From Micropterix aruncella (lineage: Eukaryota; Arthropoda; Insecta; Lepidoptera; Micropterigidae): 64,000 nt of DNA. Numbering within the stretch: position 1 is the first letter of the stretch; each line of letters begins with the position of its first letter. Of the stretch, positions 11,300-23,433 are shown piece by piece. The notes under the pieces were generated by a model, which worked only from the letters and a program-made list of their open reading frames with translations, had not been told where the DNA came from and did not search any database. The stretch covers positions 682,001 through 746,000 of the forward strand of contig OX155974.1 of assembly GCA_944548615.1 (NCBI GenBank). The letters run 5' to 3'. A program made the translations under genes and the position numbers.

Positions 11300-11571
11300 T
11301 GCAACAGCCAGTTGTTGCAACCATCTTCGATGTATCTTTTCCTTTTATAAACAATTGATAATATTAAATATACTTATATAAAAGTTCAGGAATAATAATA
11401 CAAATATCAAACAATGAGTGTCAAACGCTCTCTAGATAAAAATTCAAACGCGCTCTACGCGCTAATGCGTTTTAGAATGTGCTAGAAGACCGTAGGTACG
11501 TAGAATTTACATGGGTAGTTTTCGAGCCAGACAAAAAAAATAGCGGACGGTCGGCCACTTTTGGGTAGAAG

Positions 11572-11600
11572 TGGCCCGGAACCGGTCGGGTTCCGGGCCA
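11572..11600. repeat. GC-rich hairpin inside the LTR
   Basis: TGGCCCGGAACC pairs perfectly with GGTTCCGGGCCA across a 5-base loop. The same hairpin is conserved in the other LTRs (near 19030-19060 and 33308-33336). Confidence 0.7.
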
Positions 11601-12648
11601 TCACTCACACGCAGAGGCCCGCCGATTCACTAGTTTTGCCGATTAGAAAAATTTTATTGTGTTAAATTCAGTGCTCGATAGTTCCAAGGTAGGAATTTTA
11701 ATTTTATAGATACCATTTAACTAATATCTCCAGAAAATATAATGTGGTTTCTGCCATTACAGAAACACACCCACGGTCCGGAGATTGGTTTTTTTCTTTT
11801 TTTCTCTTTTCCCTCCATTCTTATTTTCTCTTAATTTTTTTTATCTTCATACTACCTTCATAGTGGTTCTTTTTTTGTATTTCCTTGTATGACGATTAGC
11901 AAATCGCAAACTTTATATCAGTTTCATATACTTAAAAAAAACGCATAAAATAATCTAGAAATCTCGGAGGTGAGATAAAGATTTCTCTAATATAGTAGAA
12001 CGTTGTCTTATTCTTTTTATTAGTTTTTTTTTATTCTTTTTTTATTTTTTTGGAATTTCCAGTCAGGCCGAAGGGCCTATTACACATTTTTTTTAAAAGT
12101 ATACATTCGGAAAGGTACCTCGTACACTTAAGTAGGTAAGATAGGTACGCGATGCAATCCGGTCGGAATTAATACCAACTATTTATTTCTTTTTTTCTTC
12201 CTTTTTTTAGATTTTTTTCTGGGTTCTTCATTCATCTTTTACATTTTTTTTTTCAAATAATATGTAAATTTTATGTTAAAAAAAAAAGGGAACCGGTTAT
12301 TCGAAATCGGACGCGAGGTAGACAAAATTTGACTTGGGCCTCCCGAAAGGTAGAGGGTGTGACCTCCGCAAATAAAGATACCTATAGATCCCATTTAATA
12401 TAATAGTGCGCGATTCCGTCGTATATTAAAAGCAGGTATTCCTAAAATTTGGGTTACATTTCTCGTATCGATTTCTAAGAGAAAATGGGTAACGGGAATA
12501 ATTCTCACAGTACCCGATAGGATTGGTTGCGGTTGGTACAGGACGGTTGCGATATATTCTAGCTATATTAAGCGCTCGATTGTTTGTTTCTTTAAAGAGA
12601 CCAAGGAGGTTCCAATACTTACCTTTATAAAAAGAAAATATTTAATAC

Positions 12649-13040
12649 TTAAGTTCGTCATAAAGGAGCAAAAATTATAATATTATTCATAACCCGCTGG
12701 GGTGAAAGAAAACATTTAATATTTAAGTTCGTCATAAAGGAGCAAAAATTATAATATTATTCATAACCCGCTGGGGTGAAGGAAAACATTTAATATTTAA
12801 GTTCGTCATAAAGGAGCAAAAATTTATAATAATATTCATAACCCGCTGGGGTGAAAGAAAACATTTATTATTTAGGTTCCTCATAAAGGAGCAAAAATTA
12901 TAATAATATTCATAACCCGCTGGGGTGAAAGAAAATAGTTAAATTTAAGTTCATCATAAAGGAACAAAAAATTGTAATAATACTTATGACCCGCTGGGGT
13001 GAAAGAAATATTTAATATCTAAGTTCGTCATAAAGTAATT
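12649..13040 (+). repeat. 74-bp minisatellite in the LTR
   Basis: About five full units plus one partial, each starting near TTAAGTTCGTCATAAAGG and containing AACCCGCTGGGGTGAA. The first TTAA of this array is the site hit by the TTAA elements in LTR copies 2 and 3. The same arrays lie at 26926-27313 and 35108-35500. Confidence 0.85.
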
Positions 13041-14277
13041 TACAAAATGGAATACTACTGAATACTGTTTCTTTTCTTGTCTATTGTTCTTTATTTCTTT
13101 TATCTCATGTCGTGAATAAAGCACACTTTTCTCTAAACCACAACAACCTCGAGTTATGATTTTCCTTTTTTTTTTCCTTGAAGACAAGAAGGTGGAGAGA
13201 GGAAATACAAAGTAAAAAAAATAGTTAGTGACCTTTATCCTTTTCTCCTTGGCTTATCCAGTAATTTTATTTTTGTCCTGTTCATTTCATTTTCTTTGCT
13301 ACCGAAGGAGTAGCGTTCAAAAAAAAAGAGAAATAACTAGTTTGACATTTTACTAGAAAATATTTTCATTCCTTTTCAATTAGTCTGCTAATATTCTTCT
13401 TCTTCTCTTCTTTTCTCTTTTATTTATTTTCTCTTTGGGGACCGTTTAACTCCCATACACATTGCAATATATTTTCATTTTTAATTAGTAGTTTTCCGCC
13501 ATCGGCGTCATATTTTCTTCCTATTTATTTCTTAATTATATTCATATTTTTTTTATTTCTTGAACCTTCCCATTTGTTCATCATTTCGTATTTCCTTTAA
13601 TTTTCTTATTTTTTTGGCATACATTTTTAGTCCATATTTACTTGTTTTTGTTAATATTAATTCATAGACTTTTTACTGAGATCGCATTTCACGCATTTCC
13701 GACATATTCGCCATCTATCGGCCGCGGAATGAATCAAGGTTTCCAATAATAACCGGCCACCGCATTGAGATGGCGCTGACCACATGAAATACGACCGCCT
13801 CAGTGGAGACTCGTAAAAAAAAATAAAATAAAATTATAAACTCACCGGGTTCTACTCAACCTGTTTTCCTCTCCATACCGGACGCCTCTTAAAGGTGGAC
13901 CCCATTTCAATCAGGGACACCCATAGATTTTCGTTTATAGTGCGCAACTTGCGCTCTCTGAGAGTTTCTCCCACGACCCCTCCGACATCCCTATTCAAAC
14001 GAGCTGCCAGCCTCTCAGGTGGTGTCATCCTGAATTCCCCTAAAATTCGCCGCGCAGAAACCTGTTTTTTTCCGGTGCAGGTCTGCTTGCTTTAACCAGC
14101 GAACCGTTCCAGTATTTGGCTAGTCTGGCGCCCATTGCTTCTATAGCTACGTTAATATCAAATAATAAGTAAACACCTCTTATTGGCTACCAAATTGCTG
14201 TCTTGCTTAATAATAATTATATAATACAAACTGCAAAAATAAAACTTAAATAAAATAGAACGGTTTCGTTGCAGTTT

Positions 14278-14295
14278 TGGCGCCACAACGTGGGT
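14278..14295 (+). promoter_or_regulatory. primer-binding site
   Basis: TGGCGCCACAACGTGGGT lies five bases after the LTR end and resembles the insect tRNA-Lys complement with one extra base. A second, similar block (GTTGCAGTTTCGGGCCCAAG) lies about 88 bp downstream at 14353-14372. The copy 2 equivalent starts at 28556. Confidence 0.7.
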
Positions 14296-14978
14296 CTTTC
14301 CAAAAATATACATTTCATTTTTGTTTTTAAACATAATCCCCGCTTTGGCCGTTGCAGTTTCGGGCCCAAGCGTGGGGCTTTTTTATTACAAAATATAGAT
14401 TGACTTCCCGCCCACCACACCCGTATATAGACAATTTTCATACCTTTCAAAACAGTACACATAGTTTACCATTTATTTAGCCCAAGTTAGCGCTGCAGTT
14501 TTAGATCTTAACAGGGGCTAGTTTTCACTTCGTTTATTTATCTCATTAGTTTTTTCATTCACTGGGGCAACCCCAAAATTTTTTTCAACAATATAACAAT
14601 AAAATATATGTACAACAACCCACCCACCCACCCTATTTTACTGTTGTAGGAATAAATTCTGAAAGCATATTACATAAAATAGTTATCTAAAATTTTTTAA
14701 TATATTTTAACGCAACCAACCGCATTGTACCGCCAACCAATCTACCGAACTACATACACAAAACACAAAGATTTTCATTTATAACAACATTTTTCTTCTT
14801 TAAATTTTAACACGCATATTGTGTACATTTTCAAACATTTCTTTTCTTACAATCGAAACTGTTCAGTATTTCTTCGCGGAGTCAGATCGAGTCCGACGCC
14901 CCAAACAGGTTTAACAACCAAAGGTATCGGTAATTAGTAGGTAAAATAAAATAAAATAAAATAAAAGCGCACCTTCCT

Positions 14979-15688
14979 ACAATTTCATTTTCCTACAATT
15001 CGGCACGCCAGCCGTCATCATATTAGACAACGCCAGCTATTTCAAATCTAACAAGTTCAAATCATTCGCCGAGAAATATAAAATCCCCCGTTTGTTTTTC
15101 GGATGCAATTATGCTCCCCAATCGAATGTCGTAGAAAGGTATAACCAGACCATAGAGACGTCTCTCGCGATTTTGGTAGGAAAAGACCAGAGAAAATGGG
15201 TAGAGTTTCTGGGAAAAATTCAAAACGCCATTAACTCGCACGTTAATCTAACGACAGGATTTTCACCGTCGTACCTTATGTTTGGCAGAGAGATGATTAT
15301 TGATGGCAGGTATCACAACATAAAAAGCTTCATTCCGGAAAATGAAAATGAGATAGGCATAGAAGGCAGAGAAAATTTTGCCGAAGGTCTAAAAAGCTTA
15401 GCTGACACATATGACATTGTCCAAGAAAAATTACTTGAGTCATTCAAAAACAACGCGAACAGGTACAATCTAAGGCGGAAAGATCTACGTTTAGCTCCTG
15501 GAGATATTGTGTGGGCAAAAAATCACACTCTGTCTAGGAAAATAGATTTCTTTTCAAGCAAACTTGCACCTAGATACATAAAATGCAAGGTTGTAGCGCG
15601 TAAATCGCCAACTGCGTACGAGCTAGAAGACGAATCAGGTAAAAACAAAGGAATTTTTCATGTCAAACACCTATTTAAAGGCTGGTGA
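14979..15688 (+). pseudogene. integrase C-terminal fragment, copy 1
   Basis: Open frame of about 235 codons matching the integrase of the gypsy element at 1445-4567, from just before its second catalytic Asp to the end. Asp (in ILDNAS) and Glu (in VVERYN) of the D,D,E triad are present. The first Asp and the zinc domain are missing. The GPY-like C-terminal domain (around PGDIVWAKNH and KLAPRY) is complete. No good start codon precedes it and the upstream sequence is unrelated, so it is the remnant of an internal deletion. The absence of stops over 700 bp suggests the deletion is recent. Confidence 0.85.
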
Positions 15689-17810
15689 CAATATATATAA
15701 CCTAAACTCATACTATCCCCTAGAAAAACCGTTACGCAAGGGAAAATAATATCGTTTTATTCCGAAAGTCGCTAAATACCACGGTACTTCTGGGATAGGT
15801 CTCGATCTGAGCTCCGTGGATCGGTCAAAAGAAAGAAAAACATGGTTGACAATATATATAAATAATTAAACACTATATTAACACAGATACACACTTACAC
15901 AAACACATACAAGTCACACAAAACAAGAAATATTTAAAAATATTTAAACCTCAAATTACAAGCACAAAACTTTTTTTTAAAATTTTTTTTTTTTTATCTC
16001 ACCAAAGCCGGCAAAAATAGCCAGCTTTGGCGAGAACGTTCCGAAGAATGATTATGTGTCGTTCAAGCAAAGAACATACTGAATAAACAATTAAACTTTC
16101 TTAAAAGAAAATAACCATAATAAACTCACGACCAAAATATAGCATAGTAGTAAAAAAAAACAAATGTGTTTCTTTTATATATTGGAATTAACGGGTTTGC
16201 AACACCATACAACCACCCTAAGCGGTGACTAAAAAAGTGCAATATTTTATTATTTTATACAAAGCATCCGGAACCCTTACGAGATAAAACACCGACTCCT
16301 GAGGTTAAAACCAGGCTAGGTACAATTCGATTTGGGCAAAGAGTGCAATCTTCTATACTATTTTTTACGTTCATAAACGAACAATTTTTATTATAAAATG
16401 TTTGAGCGCACAATGTGCAAGCTTGCTCCACAATCCGAGGTTAAAACCGGAATGGACAAGAGAAAGAAGGAGTTTTATGTATTTTTTTTATTAGTATTTT
16501 ATACACACGTATGGAATGTTACTCAAAGAGTGCTCCTACCAGATGAACGTGTCATGGCGCGCCTAGCGAAACGCAAAATGATCACGACGTAGTCTAAGTG
16601 TATATTTACCATTTATTTATTTTTTATATAATTCCACAAAAATTGGTCGTGAGAAAATTTATTTAAAGCATATTCTTATATCTCAAACTTATATATAAAT
16701 ATTCCACAAATCCCAGTACCTTTGTATTAAATCACCTCGACTCACCACAGTATAAACATACATAGAAAACCAAGTTCAACTCTAAAATCTTAATTAAAAC
16801 TCAAACTAACAATAGGGTAAGAAATAAGTTTGACACAATCAGGTGAAGTATGAAAGGAGAAATGGAAGGAACGACTTGTATGAGATGAACGAAAGGAGTA
16901 TGGAAAGTCGGCGTTAGGAAAACCCGTTTGATGGAAAATCGAAATATTACACCTACACTATTTTCTATTTTTTGTTATAAACAAATAGATTATTTATTTT
17001 AGTTTGATTTATCGCACAATAAAGCGACTATGTTTATATCGTATTGACTCGTTCACACAGGATTAAAATCCAAAATTACAAGCTAGTATCTCGACACTGT
17101 TGTGAATCGTTTCACCTTACTGGGGTACAAGCAAGTAATGATTATACAATGGTACACAGCAACTTTAAACGGTGGCCTTGACACTAAAAGCTCGGCTAAA
17201 CCTAAATAAAGATTTCAAATCCCTAATTCTTATCATATTTTCCCATATAAAAAATCACATTATGTATTTGCTTGTAACGTACAAAGGAGGTCACACACCA
17301 CTCGGGGTTACCCAAACTCAAAACAGTTATTTAAAATTCAAATAATGGAATGCTAATAAGGGCACCCACACATTGTATTCGATATATTTTTTTATGATCC
17401 TTTTATTTATACGTTGTCCCTATTTTTGACAAAATAAAACGGTTCACAAGCCGTGATTGACCGACCAGATTGCGATTGCGTAACGTTCATAGATAGTAAA
17501 TATAGGATAGGAAATGTCATACTCGGGTAATGTAAAACCATAGTTCAATCGGCAAAACGTAGAAATATATATATTTTTTTGTAATTAGAAGAGCACACCC
17601 TAGTAATTTAGTAAAAAAAAAAGCCAAACCCTAAAAAACCAGTCTCCGGCGGAAGAAGACCAGAAGAAAGAAGAGGAGGAGGAGCGTCCGAGGTCCAGAC
17701 TTCAAGCAGCCGCCAGTCAATACCTGAACTTCGAGGAGTTACGATGGGAGTAGACAGCGACGGCAAGTCACGTCTGCATGTCGCTTCACCACAACCAATA
17801 CGGAGAAAAC

Positions 17811-18130
17811 CCGCGCAGGCAGAGGACAAGCCGTGCGGGCGGTCGCGCAGATCTCCACCAAGGATAGATCGCGCGATCGTAGCAGCCTACGCACAGGACC
17901 GGCGCAGTTGGGCGACTACACCCACCCGGTCGCTGTAGCGTTAGCGTTCGCGCAGGGGCACGACTCTCCGTCAGCTACTTCGGCGAGAACCTGCGCAGGC
18001 TGAGGACAGCCGCGCGGGGCGACCACGCAGATCGCCACCAAGGCTAGATCGCGCGGTCGTAGCAGCCTACGCACAGGGCCGGCGTAGCCAGGTGCCTGCA
18101 CCTACACGGTCACCGCAGCGTTTCGCGTCC
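17811..18130 (+). repeat. GC-rich direct duplication, about 180-bp period
   Basis: Two diverged units share GCGCAGGC.GAGGACA, GATCGCGCG.TCGTAGCAG and CCTACGCACAGG. They sit in an unusually GC-rich island (about 17640-18130) of an otherwise AT-rich element. The second internal copy has the same at about 32088-32407. Confidence 0.7.
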
Positions 18131-18758
18131 ACACACGGACACGACATCATGGAACACGAGTATCACACCTTCATATATATATAGTATACTAGCAATGGAC
18201 TACAACTATATTGTTTTGTGTGTCAAGAAAGACAGTAAATTTGTGTAAAGTGCATTTTTCCAGGAACATTAGTATACGAGGAACTGTGCAATAATCCAGT
18301 CAGATTAGACATTATTTTTTTACAAGATTCCGTACGAGGATCGACAAGCCGCAGTAGCGGGCTAATTAATCGCAGGAGTCCGCACGTACCAATCGGACAT
18401 CCCACTAATATCAGAACTTTTTCTTTGTTTACCATGTTTCAAGACTGATCACGTCAGCTGATGGACCTCGGCCAACGCTTCCCCGCAGCTCCGTACCTTC
18501 CGTGCAACTTCGCAACCATGGGCGTCTACATCTTCATTATTATTATTACTTTTTTGTAAGTCGCAACCGTACCACAAATACCTGAGACAACCAAACCTAT
18601 CGGATACAGCAACCCATTCATTATCGTCGTATCAAAGTTATTAATTTGTAAAATTTATTAGTGCCTTACTGGGCAAGGTTATGTATGACCGAGGGCGGCG
18701 TAGCGCCCCTCGTAGCACCGTAGCTTTAGGTTAGCAAGTATTCTCACCAAGCCGGCAT

Positions 18759-20110
18759 TGCAACAGCCAGTTGTTGCAACCATCTTCGATGTATCTTTTC
18801 CTTTTATAAACAATTGATAATATTAAATATATTTATATAAAAGTTCAGGAATAATAATACAAATATCAAACAATGAGTGTCAAACGCTCTCTAGATAAAA
18901 ATTCAAACGCGCTCTACGCGCTAATGCGTTTTAGAATGTGCTAGAAGACCGTAGGTACGTAGAATTTACATGGGTAGTTTTCAAGCCAGACAAAAAAAAT
19001 AGCGGACGGTCGGCCACTTTTGGGTAGAAGTGGCCCGGAACCGGTCGGGTTCCGGGCCATCACTCACACGCAGAGGCCCGCCGATTCACTAGTTTTGCCG
19101 ATTAGAAAAATTTTATTGTGTTAAATTCAGTGCTCGATAGTTCCAAGGTAGGAATTTTAATTTTATAGATACCATTTAACTAATATCTCCAGAAAATATA
19201 TTGTGGTTTCTGCCATTACAGAAACACACCCACGGTCCGGAGATTGGTTTTTTCTTTTTTTCTCTTTTCCCTCCATTCTTATTTTCTCTTAATTTTTTTT
19301 ATCTTCATACTACCTTCATAGTGGTTCTTTTTTTGTATTTCCTTGTATAACGATTAGCAAATCGCAAACTTTATATCAGTTTCATATACTTAAAAAAAAC
19401 GCATAAAATAATCTAGAAATCTCGGAGGTGAGATAAAGATTTCTCTAATATAGTAGAACGTTGTCTTATTCTTTTTATTAGTTTTTTTTTATTCTTTTTT
19501 TATTTTTTTGGAATTTCCAGTCAGGCCGAAGGGCCTATTACACATTTTTTTAAAAGTATACATTCGGAAAGGTACCTCGTACACTTAAGTAGGTAAGATA
19601 GGTACGCGATGCAATCCGGTCGGAATTAATACCAACTATTTATTTCTTTTTTTCTTCCTTTTTTTAGATTTTTTTCTGGGTTCTTCATTCATCTTTTACA
19701 TTTTTTTTTTTTCAAATAATATGTAAATTTTATGTTAAAAAAAAAGGGAACCGGTTATTCGAAATCGGACGCGAGGTAGACAAAATTTGACTTGGGCCTC
19801 CCGAAAGGTAGAGGGTGTGACCTCCGCAAATAAAGATACCTATAGATCCCATTTAATATAATAGTGCGCGATTCCGTCGTATATTAAAAGCAGGTATTCC
19901 TAAAATTTGGGTTACATTTCTCGTATCGATTTCTAAGAGAAAATGGGTAACGGGAATAATTCTCACAGTACCCGATAGGATTGGTTGCGGTTGGTACAGG
20001 ACGGTTGCGATATATTCTAGCTATATTAAGCGCTCGATTGTTTGTTTCTTTAAAGAGACCAAGGAGGTTCCAATACTTACCTTTATAAAAAGAAAATATT
20101 TAATACTTAA
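18759..20110 (+). mobile_element. gypsy-type LTR, copy 2, left part
   Basis: First 1352 bp of LTR copy 2, ending at TTAA 20107-20110. The LTR resumes at TTAA 26926-26929 and ends with CA at 28551. The 6.8 kb between are a later insertion. Confidence 0.85.
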
Positions 20111-20739
20111 CCCCTCTCCTCGCGGAATAAAATTCAGCCGTCCCATTCGCGCGCGACCTTTTTGCGCGCAAAATCGACGGCCTTGATAAAAACGACCATA
20201 ACTTGTAAACCACTATATAGATCATAAAAAGAAGAACTGTAAAATGATCGCATTGAAATTTGACATATAAAACATTATAACCTTATCTCGTAAATCAATT
20301 AAGATAATAATGGCGACAAATTACAAATTTGGCGAAGTGAAAAAACTCGCCTATTTATCATTTCGATGTTTTTATCACAAAATATGAAAGTCTATGCGGA
20401 AATTGTATTTACAGTTATGTTCTTTATTAAATGCTTTACCAAAACCATTATTTTGTTTTACTTCTTTGCATACAAAAATATTTAGTTTTTCAGTCATAAT
20501 AACCAAGAAAAATTTGATGTCTCCTCGTAAAAATTTTTTTTTTTAATTTTGTATTTCTGACTACTTAGGGACTTTATTTATATGAAATTCTTTCATAATA
20601 ACTTTTCCACTACACTACACTTCTTATAAAATCATACCAGTTCTTTCAGCTTTGTCTGATATTACAGAAAAATCCAAACTTTTGCGAGTCGGTGACGAAA
20701 ACTTGGCATTAACTTTGACAGGTCATAATACAAAAGTGG

Positions 20740-21120
20740 ATAAAGTTTTTCAAATATATTGTGTTATTATGTGCTTATTATATGTCTAATAACTAATTAT
20801 TATACTCTAAAGAGTCACATTTCATAGAAAAACTATAGGAAATCACACTCAAAATATGGTAATTCTTCTATACTAATTACGTAAACAAATAGGTATGCGC
20901 ACCCCGCGATTTCGCGAATATCGATAAAATTAGGCAGCGCGCCTGTCTATGCAATACGCCGCGGTGCGATCTCATTTGTTTAGGCAAATTCGGAGTGTGA
21001 TTTTCTAGTTTCTTCTATGAAATGTGACTGGAGTATAATAATTAGTTATTGGACATCTAATAAGCGTCAAGTTTTCAATACATTCGAAAAACTTCTAACC
21101 ACTTTTGTATGCCTTTGCAA
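20740..21120. repeat. imperfect foldback, arms about 120 bp
   Basis: Sequence around 20760-20870 recurs inverted at 20990-21100. For example, CTAATAACTAATTATTATAC pairs with GTATAATAATTAGTTATTGG. The arms extend inward through TAAACAAAT blocks to a centre near 20930. One arm is also present near 48070-48125 in the related TTAA element. Confidence 0.65.
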
Positions 21121-21169
21121 TTATTATGAAATCAGACTATCGCGGTTGCTTCACATTATAGCTTTATAA

Positions 21170-21742
21170 ACGAATTTACCGCGTGAAGTGTGTAGCACCC
21201 GACGTTTCGGCGACGTTGCCCAGGGTAGACTGGACAGCGGCGGCTGCAACGTCGCCGAAACGTTGGTGTCCAAACTTTACGTGGTAAATTCGTTTTTTAA
21301 CCACATTTGTATCATGCCTTTGCAATTATTATGAAAAAGATTATCGCGGTTGTTTGACATTATAAATAGCTTTATAAACGAATTTACCGCGTGAACTTTG
21401 TGGCACCCGACGTTTCGGCGACGTTGCAGCCGCCGTTGTCCAGGGTAGACTGGACAGCGGCCGCTGCAACATCGCCGAAACGTCGGGTGCCACAAAGTTC
21501 ACGCGGTAAATTCGTTTATAAAGCTATTTATAATGTCAAACAAACGCGTTAAGTTTTTGATTTCATAATAATGGCAAAGGCATTATACAAAGTGGTTAAA
21601 AAACGAATTTACCGCGTGAAGTTTGTAGCACCCCACGTTTCGGCGACGTTGCAGCAGCCGTTGTCCCGAGTAGACTGGACAGCGGCCGCTGCAACATCGC
21701 CGAAACGTCGGGTGCTACAAACTTCACGCGGTATATTCGTTT
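21170..21742. repeat. three consecutive giant palindromes
   Basis: Three units of 120-200 bp, each a near-perfect inverted repeat around GTAGACTGGACAGCGG (centres near 21230, 21448 and 21672). The arms carry CGAATTTACCGCGTGAA and CCCGACGTTTCGGCGACG. The middle unit extends at least from 21350 to 21545, and with mismatches from about 21282 to 21612. As single strands these would form very long hairpins. The family is not identified. Confidence 0.8.
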
Positions 21743-21821
21743 TTTAACAACTTTTGTATAATAATTATTATTTTCTAGAAGAAAACTCAAGAAACCATTT
21801 TTTTTTTATTTCAAAGTTCAA

Positions 21822-23010
21822 AGTTCAAAGTTTATTTATTCCAAAAAACCCGGTAAGGGTATAGAACTTACAATTAATAAATACATTTTTTATAATATTC
21901 ATATTTTAAACATATCATATATCTGGCAAAAATAAAATTAAATCAAGTTAGAAATCTGAAAGTCAATAAACTATACAAAATCAACCATTACATTGTCTAA
22001 ATATTAAAAATATCATTTAGAAATATCAAAAATAGAATAAATTTCCAGTACAAAATTTTACAGTAACAGTCATTTGATAAAAATAAAACAAACATGTCAT
22101 AAAAATAAACAAAACAATTGTACCGACTAAAATAAAAACTTTCATCAATTGGTATATTAGGTATACAATTATTCGTTTCTTTATATACAAAAGAAACATA
22201 GAAAAATATGAGATTGGATTTTATCATTTATTTTTTATGCGACTTATGCTTTAATTTTTTTTTATTGGTACTAAATATCCAGTACAAAATAGTACATGCA
22301 CGTTTAAAAATTGCCACATTTGATAAAAATTTATAATGTATCACAAAAAAAAGTGCATAACACACATCACGTTACATCGTTGAAATATAATGATACATAT
22401 AATCGAGTAATGGAGTTTCATCAAAATTCCTTGTAATTCAACAAAATTTCGAGTGAAACGTCATTATTCTATATGAAACAGTAATAACAAAACGCCGCCC
22501 GTCGCTCTCCGCCGCGCGCCGCGCGCCGGCTACTCGCCCCGCCGCCGCTAGAGGTCGTCTGAAAATTAAAACAATATTATTAGTTCTCACGTCCTGTCTA
22601 AATTTCAATTCAATTTCAAAAACCTAATTCTGTTGTAGTGATCGAAAATTTCCCCTGACCGCAAATTTCTGTTTCTTTATTCCATCATAACTTCTAAACG
22701 CTCAGACCGATTTAGAAGTCTGCGGTATTACTAGAATCGTTATGTCATCCCGTAACAGTCCAGTGAAAAATGAATCCCCTTAGGGAATATAAAATCAATT
22801 GATACGTAGTAAAATTATTCATAAGTAGTAGAAAAGATATGTAGTAAAATTATTCATCGTAATATTCAAATTGTCGAACGGTACGCAAACCGTCCAGTAG
22901 CGCCCGGGGAAATCCACCAGGAGAAACCGATCCACTAGCCGTGAGGCCTGAGACGCAAGAGCCTTACCTGGGGTAGCCTTTTACACGAGGAGGCTACTGA
23001 ATTGAGTTTC
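21822..23010. other. unassigned interior of the TTAA insertion
   Basis: AT-rich, with a short triple repeat of TTCAAAG near 21822-21841 and a GC-rich island near 22494-22560. No gene was recognised. A stretch near 22875-22960 resembles parts of the repeat at 63690-63780. Confidence 0.35.
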
Positions 23011-23016
23011 ACAGAA

Positions 23017-23275
23017 TCAAGGATCAGCAGACAAGAAGCCAACAAACTAAAAACACAAGGCAAGCTACTGGGTCGAATTATAATATTCCGATTGTAAAGT
23101 CCTCATTTGCCCAAAGGCATTTTTACTTCCTTGCGCCGAGATTTTATAATAATTTAAATGAGAGTTATAAGAATGCAAACAACTTAAATTCATTCAAAAT
23201 ACTTATAAAGAAGTACCTGCTTGAAAGGGGTCCAATGTATGCGGAGTCTCAATTGCTCTCGCTAATAATTTAAGT
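23017..23275 (+). pseudogene. LINE reverse transcriptase tail (CR1/jockey-like)
   Basis: An open frame from about 23017 to the stop at 23273 ends with the pattern seen at the C-terminus of CR1, L2 and jockey-type LINE reverse transcriptases. It has NTRQA, then SFAQRHFYFLAPRFYNNL, then a SFK..IKKYLL helix. Everything upstream of this tail is missing. The call rests on motif pattern only. Confidence 0.6.
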
Positions 23276-23433
23276 TGTTTTATTAAATTATATATTACTA
23301 CCTAAACCAAATCTCGTGTATTATTTCCTATGTATACTATATGTACTAATATATATGTAATAATATATATATGTACTAATATATGTATAAAGATATTCAA
23401 AGTATGCAGATAATTGAGATTTCAAGTGAAATA

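Larger units (their letters stand above)
11300..14273 (+). mobile_element. gypsy-type LTR, copy 1 (2974 bp)
   Basis: Long terminal repeat beginning TGCAACAGCC and ending CGTTGCA, with a primer-binding-site motif five bases after the end. Copies 2 and 3 (18759-28551 and 33036-36732, each interrupted) are nearly identical. It contains a 12-bp perfect hairpin (11572-11600), a 74-bp minisatellite (12649-13040) and no long open frame. The near-identity of the three LTRs suggests recent origin or recent homogenisation. Confidence 0.85.
14274..18758 (+). mobile_element. gypsy-type internal region, copy 1, non-autonomous
   Basis: 4.5 kb between LTR 1 and LTR 2. It holds a primer-binding site at 14278, about 0.7 kb of non-coding leader, the 3' part of integrase (14979-15688) and about 3 kb without a recognisable gene. 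Gag, protease, reverse transcriptase and RNase H are absent. A copy with the same deletion is at 28552-33035, so the deletion predates the duplication. A small frame at 16398-16592 is present in both copies but is not recognised. Confidence 0.8.

Noticed and set aside
12649..13040. CRISPR-like array
   Set aside because: The whole 74-bp unit is repeated with no unique spacers, inside an LTR of a eukaryotic genome.
17608..18101. Arg- and Pro-rich frames in the GC-rich island of the internal regions
   Set aside because: They are open on both strands because of base composition and show no domain; an env gene was considered but no signal peptide or membrane segment fits.
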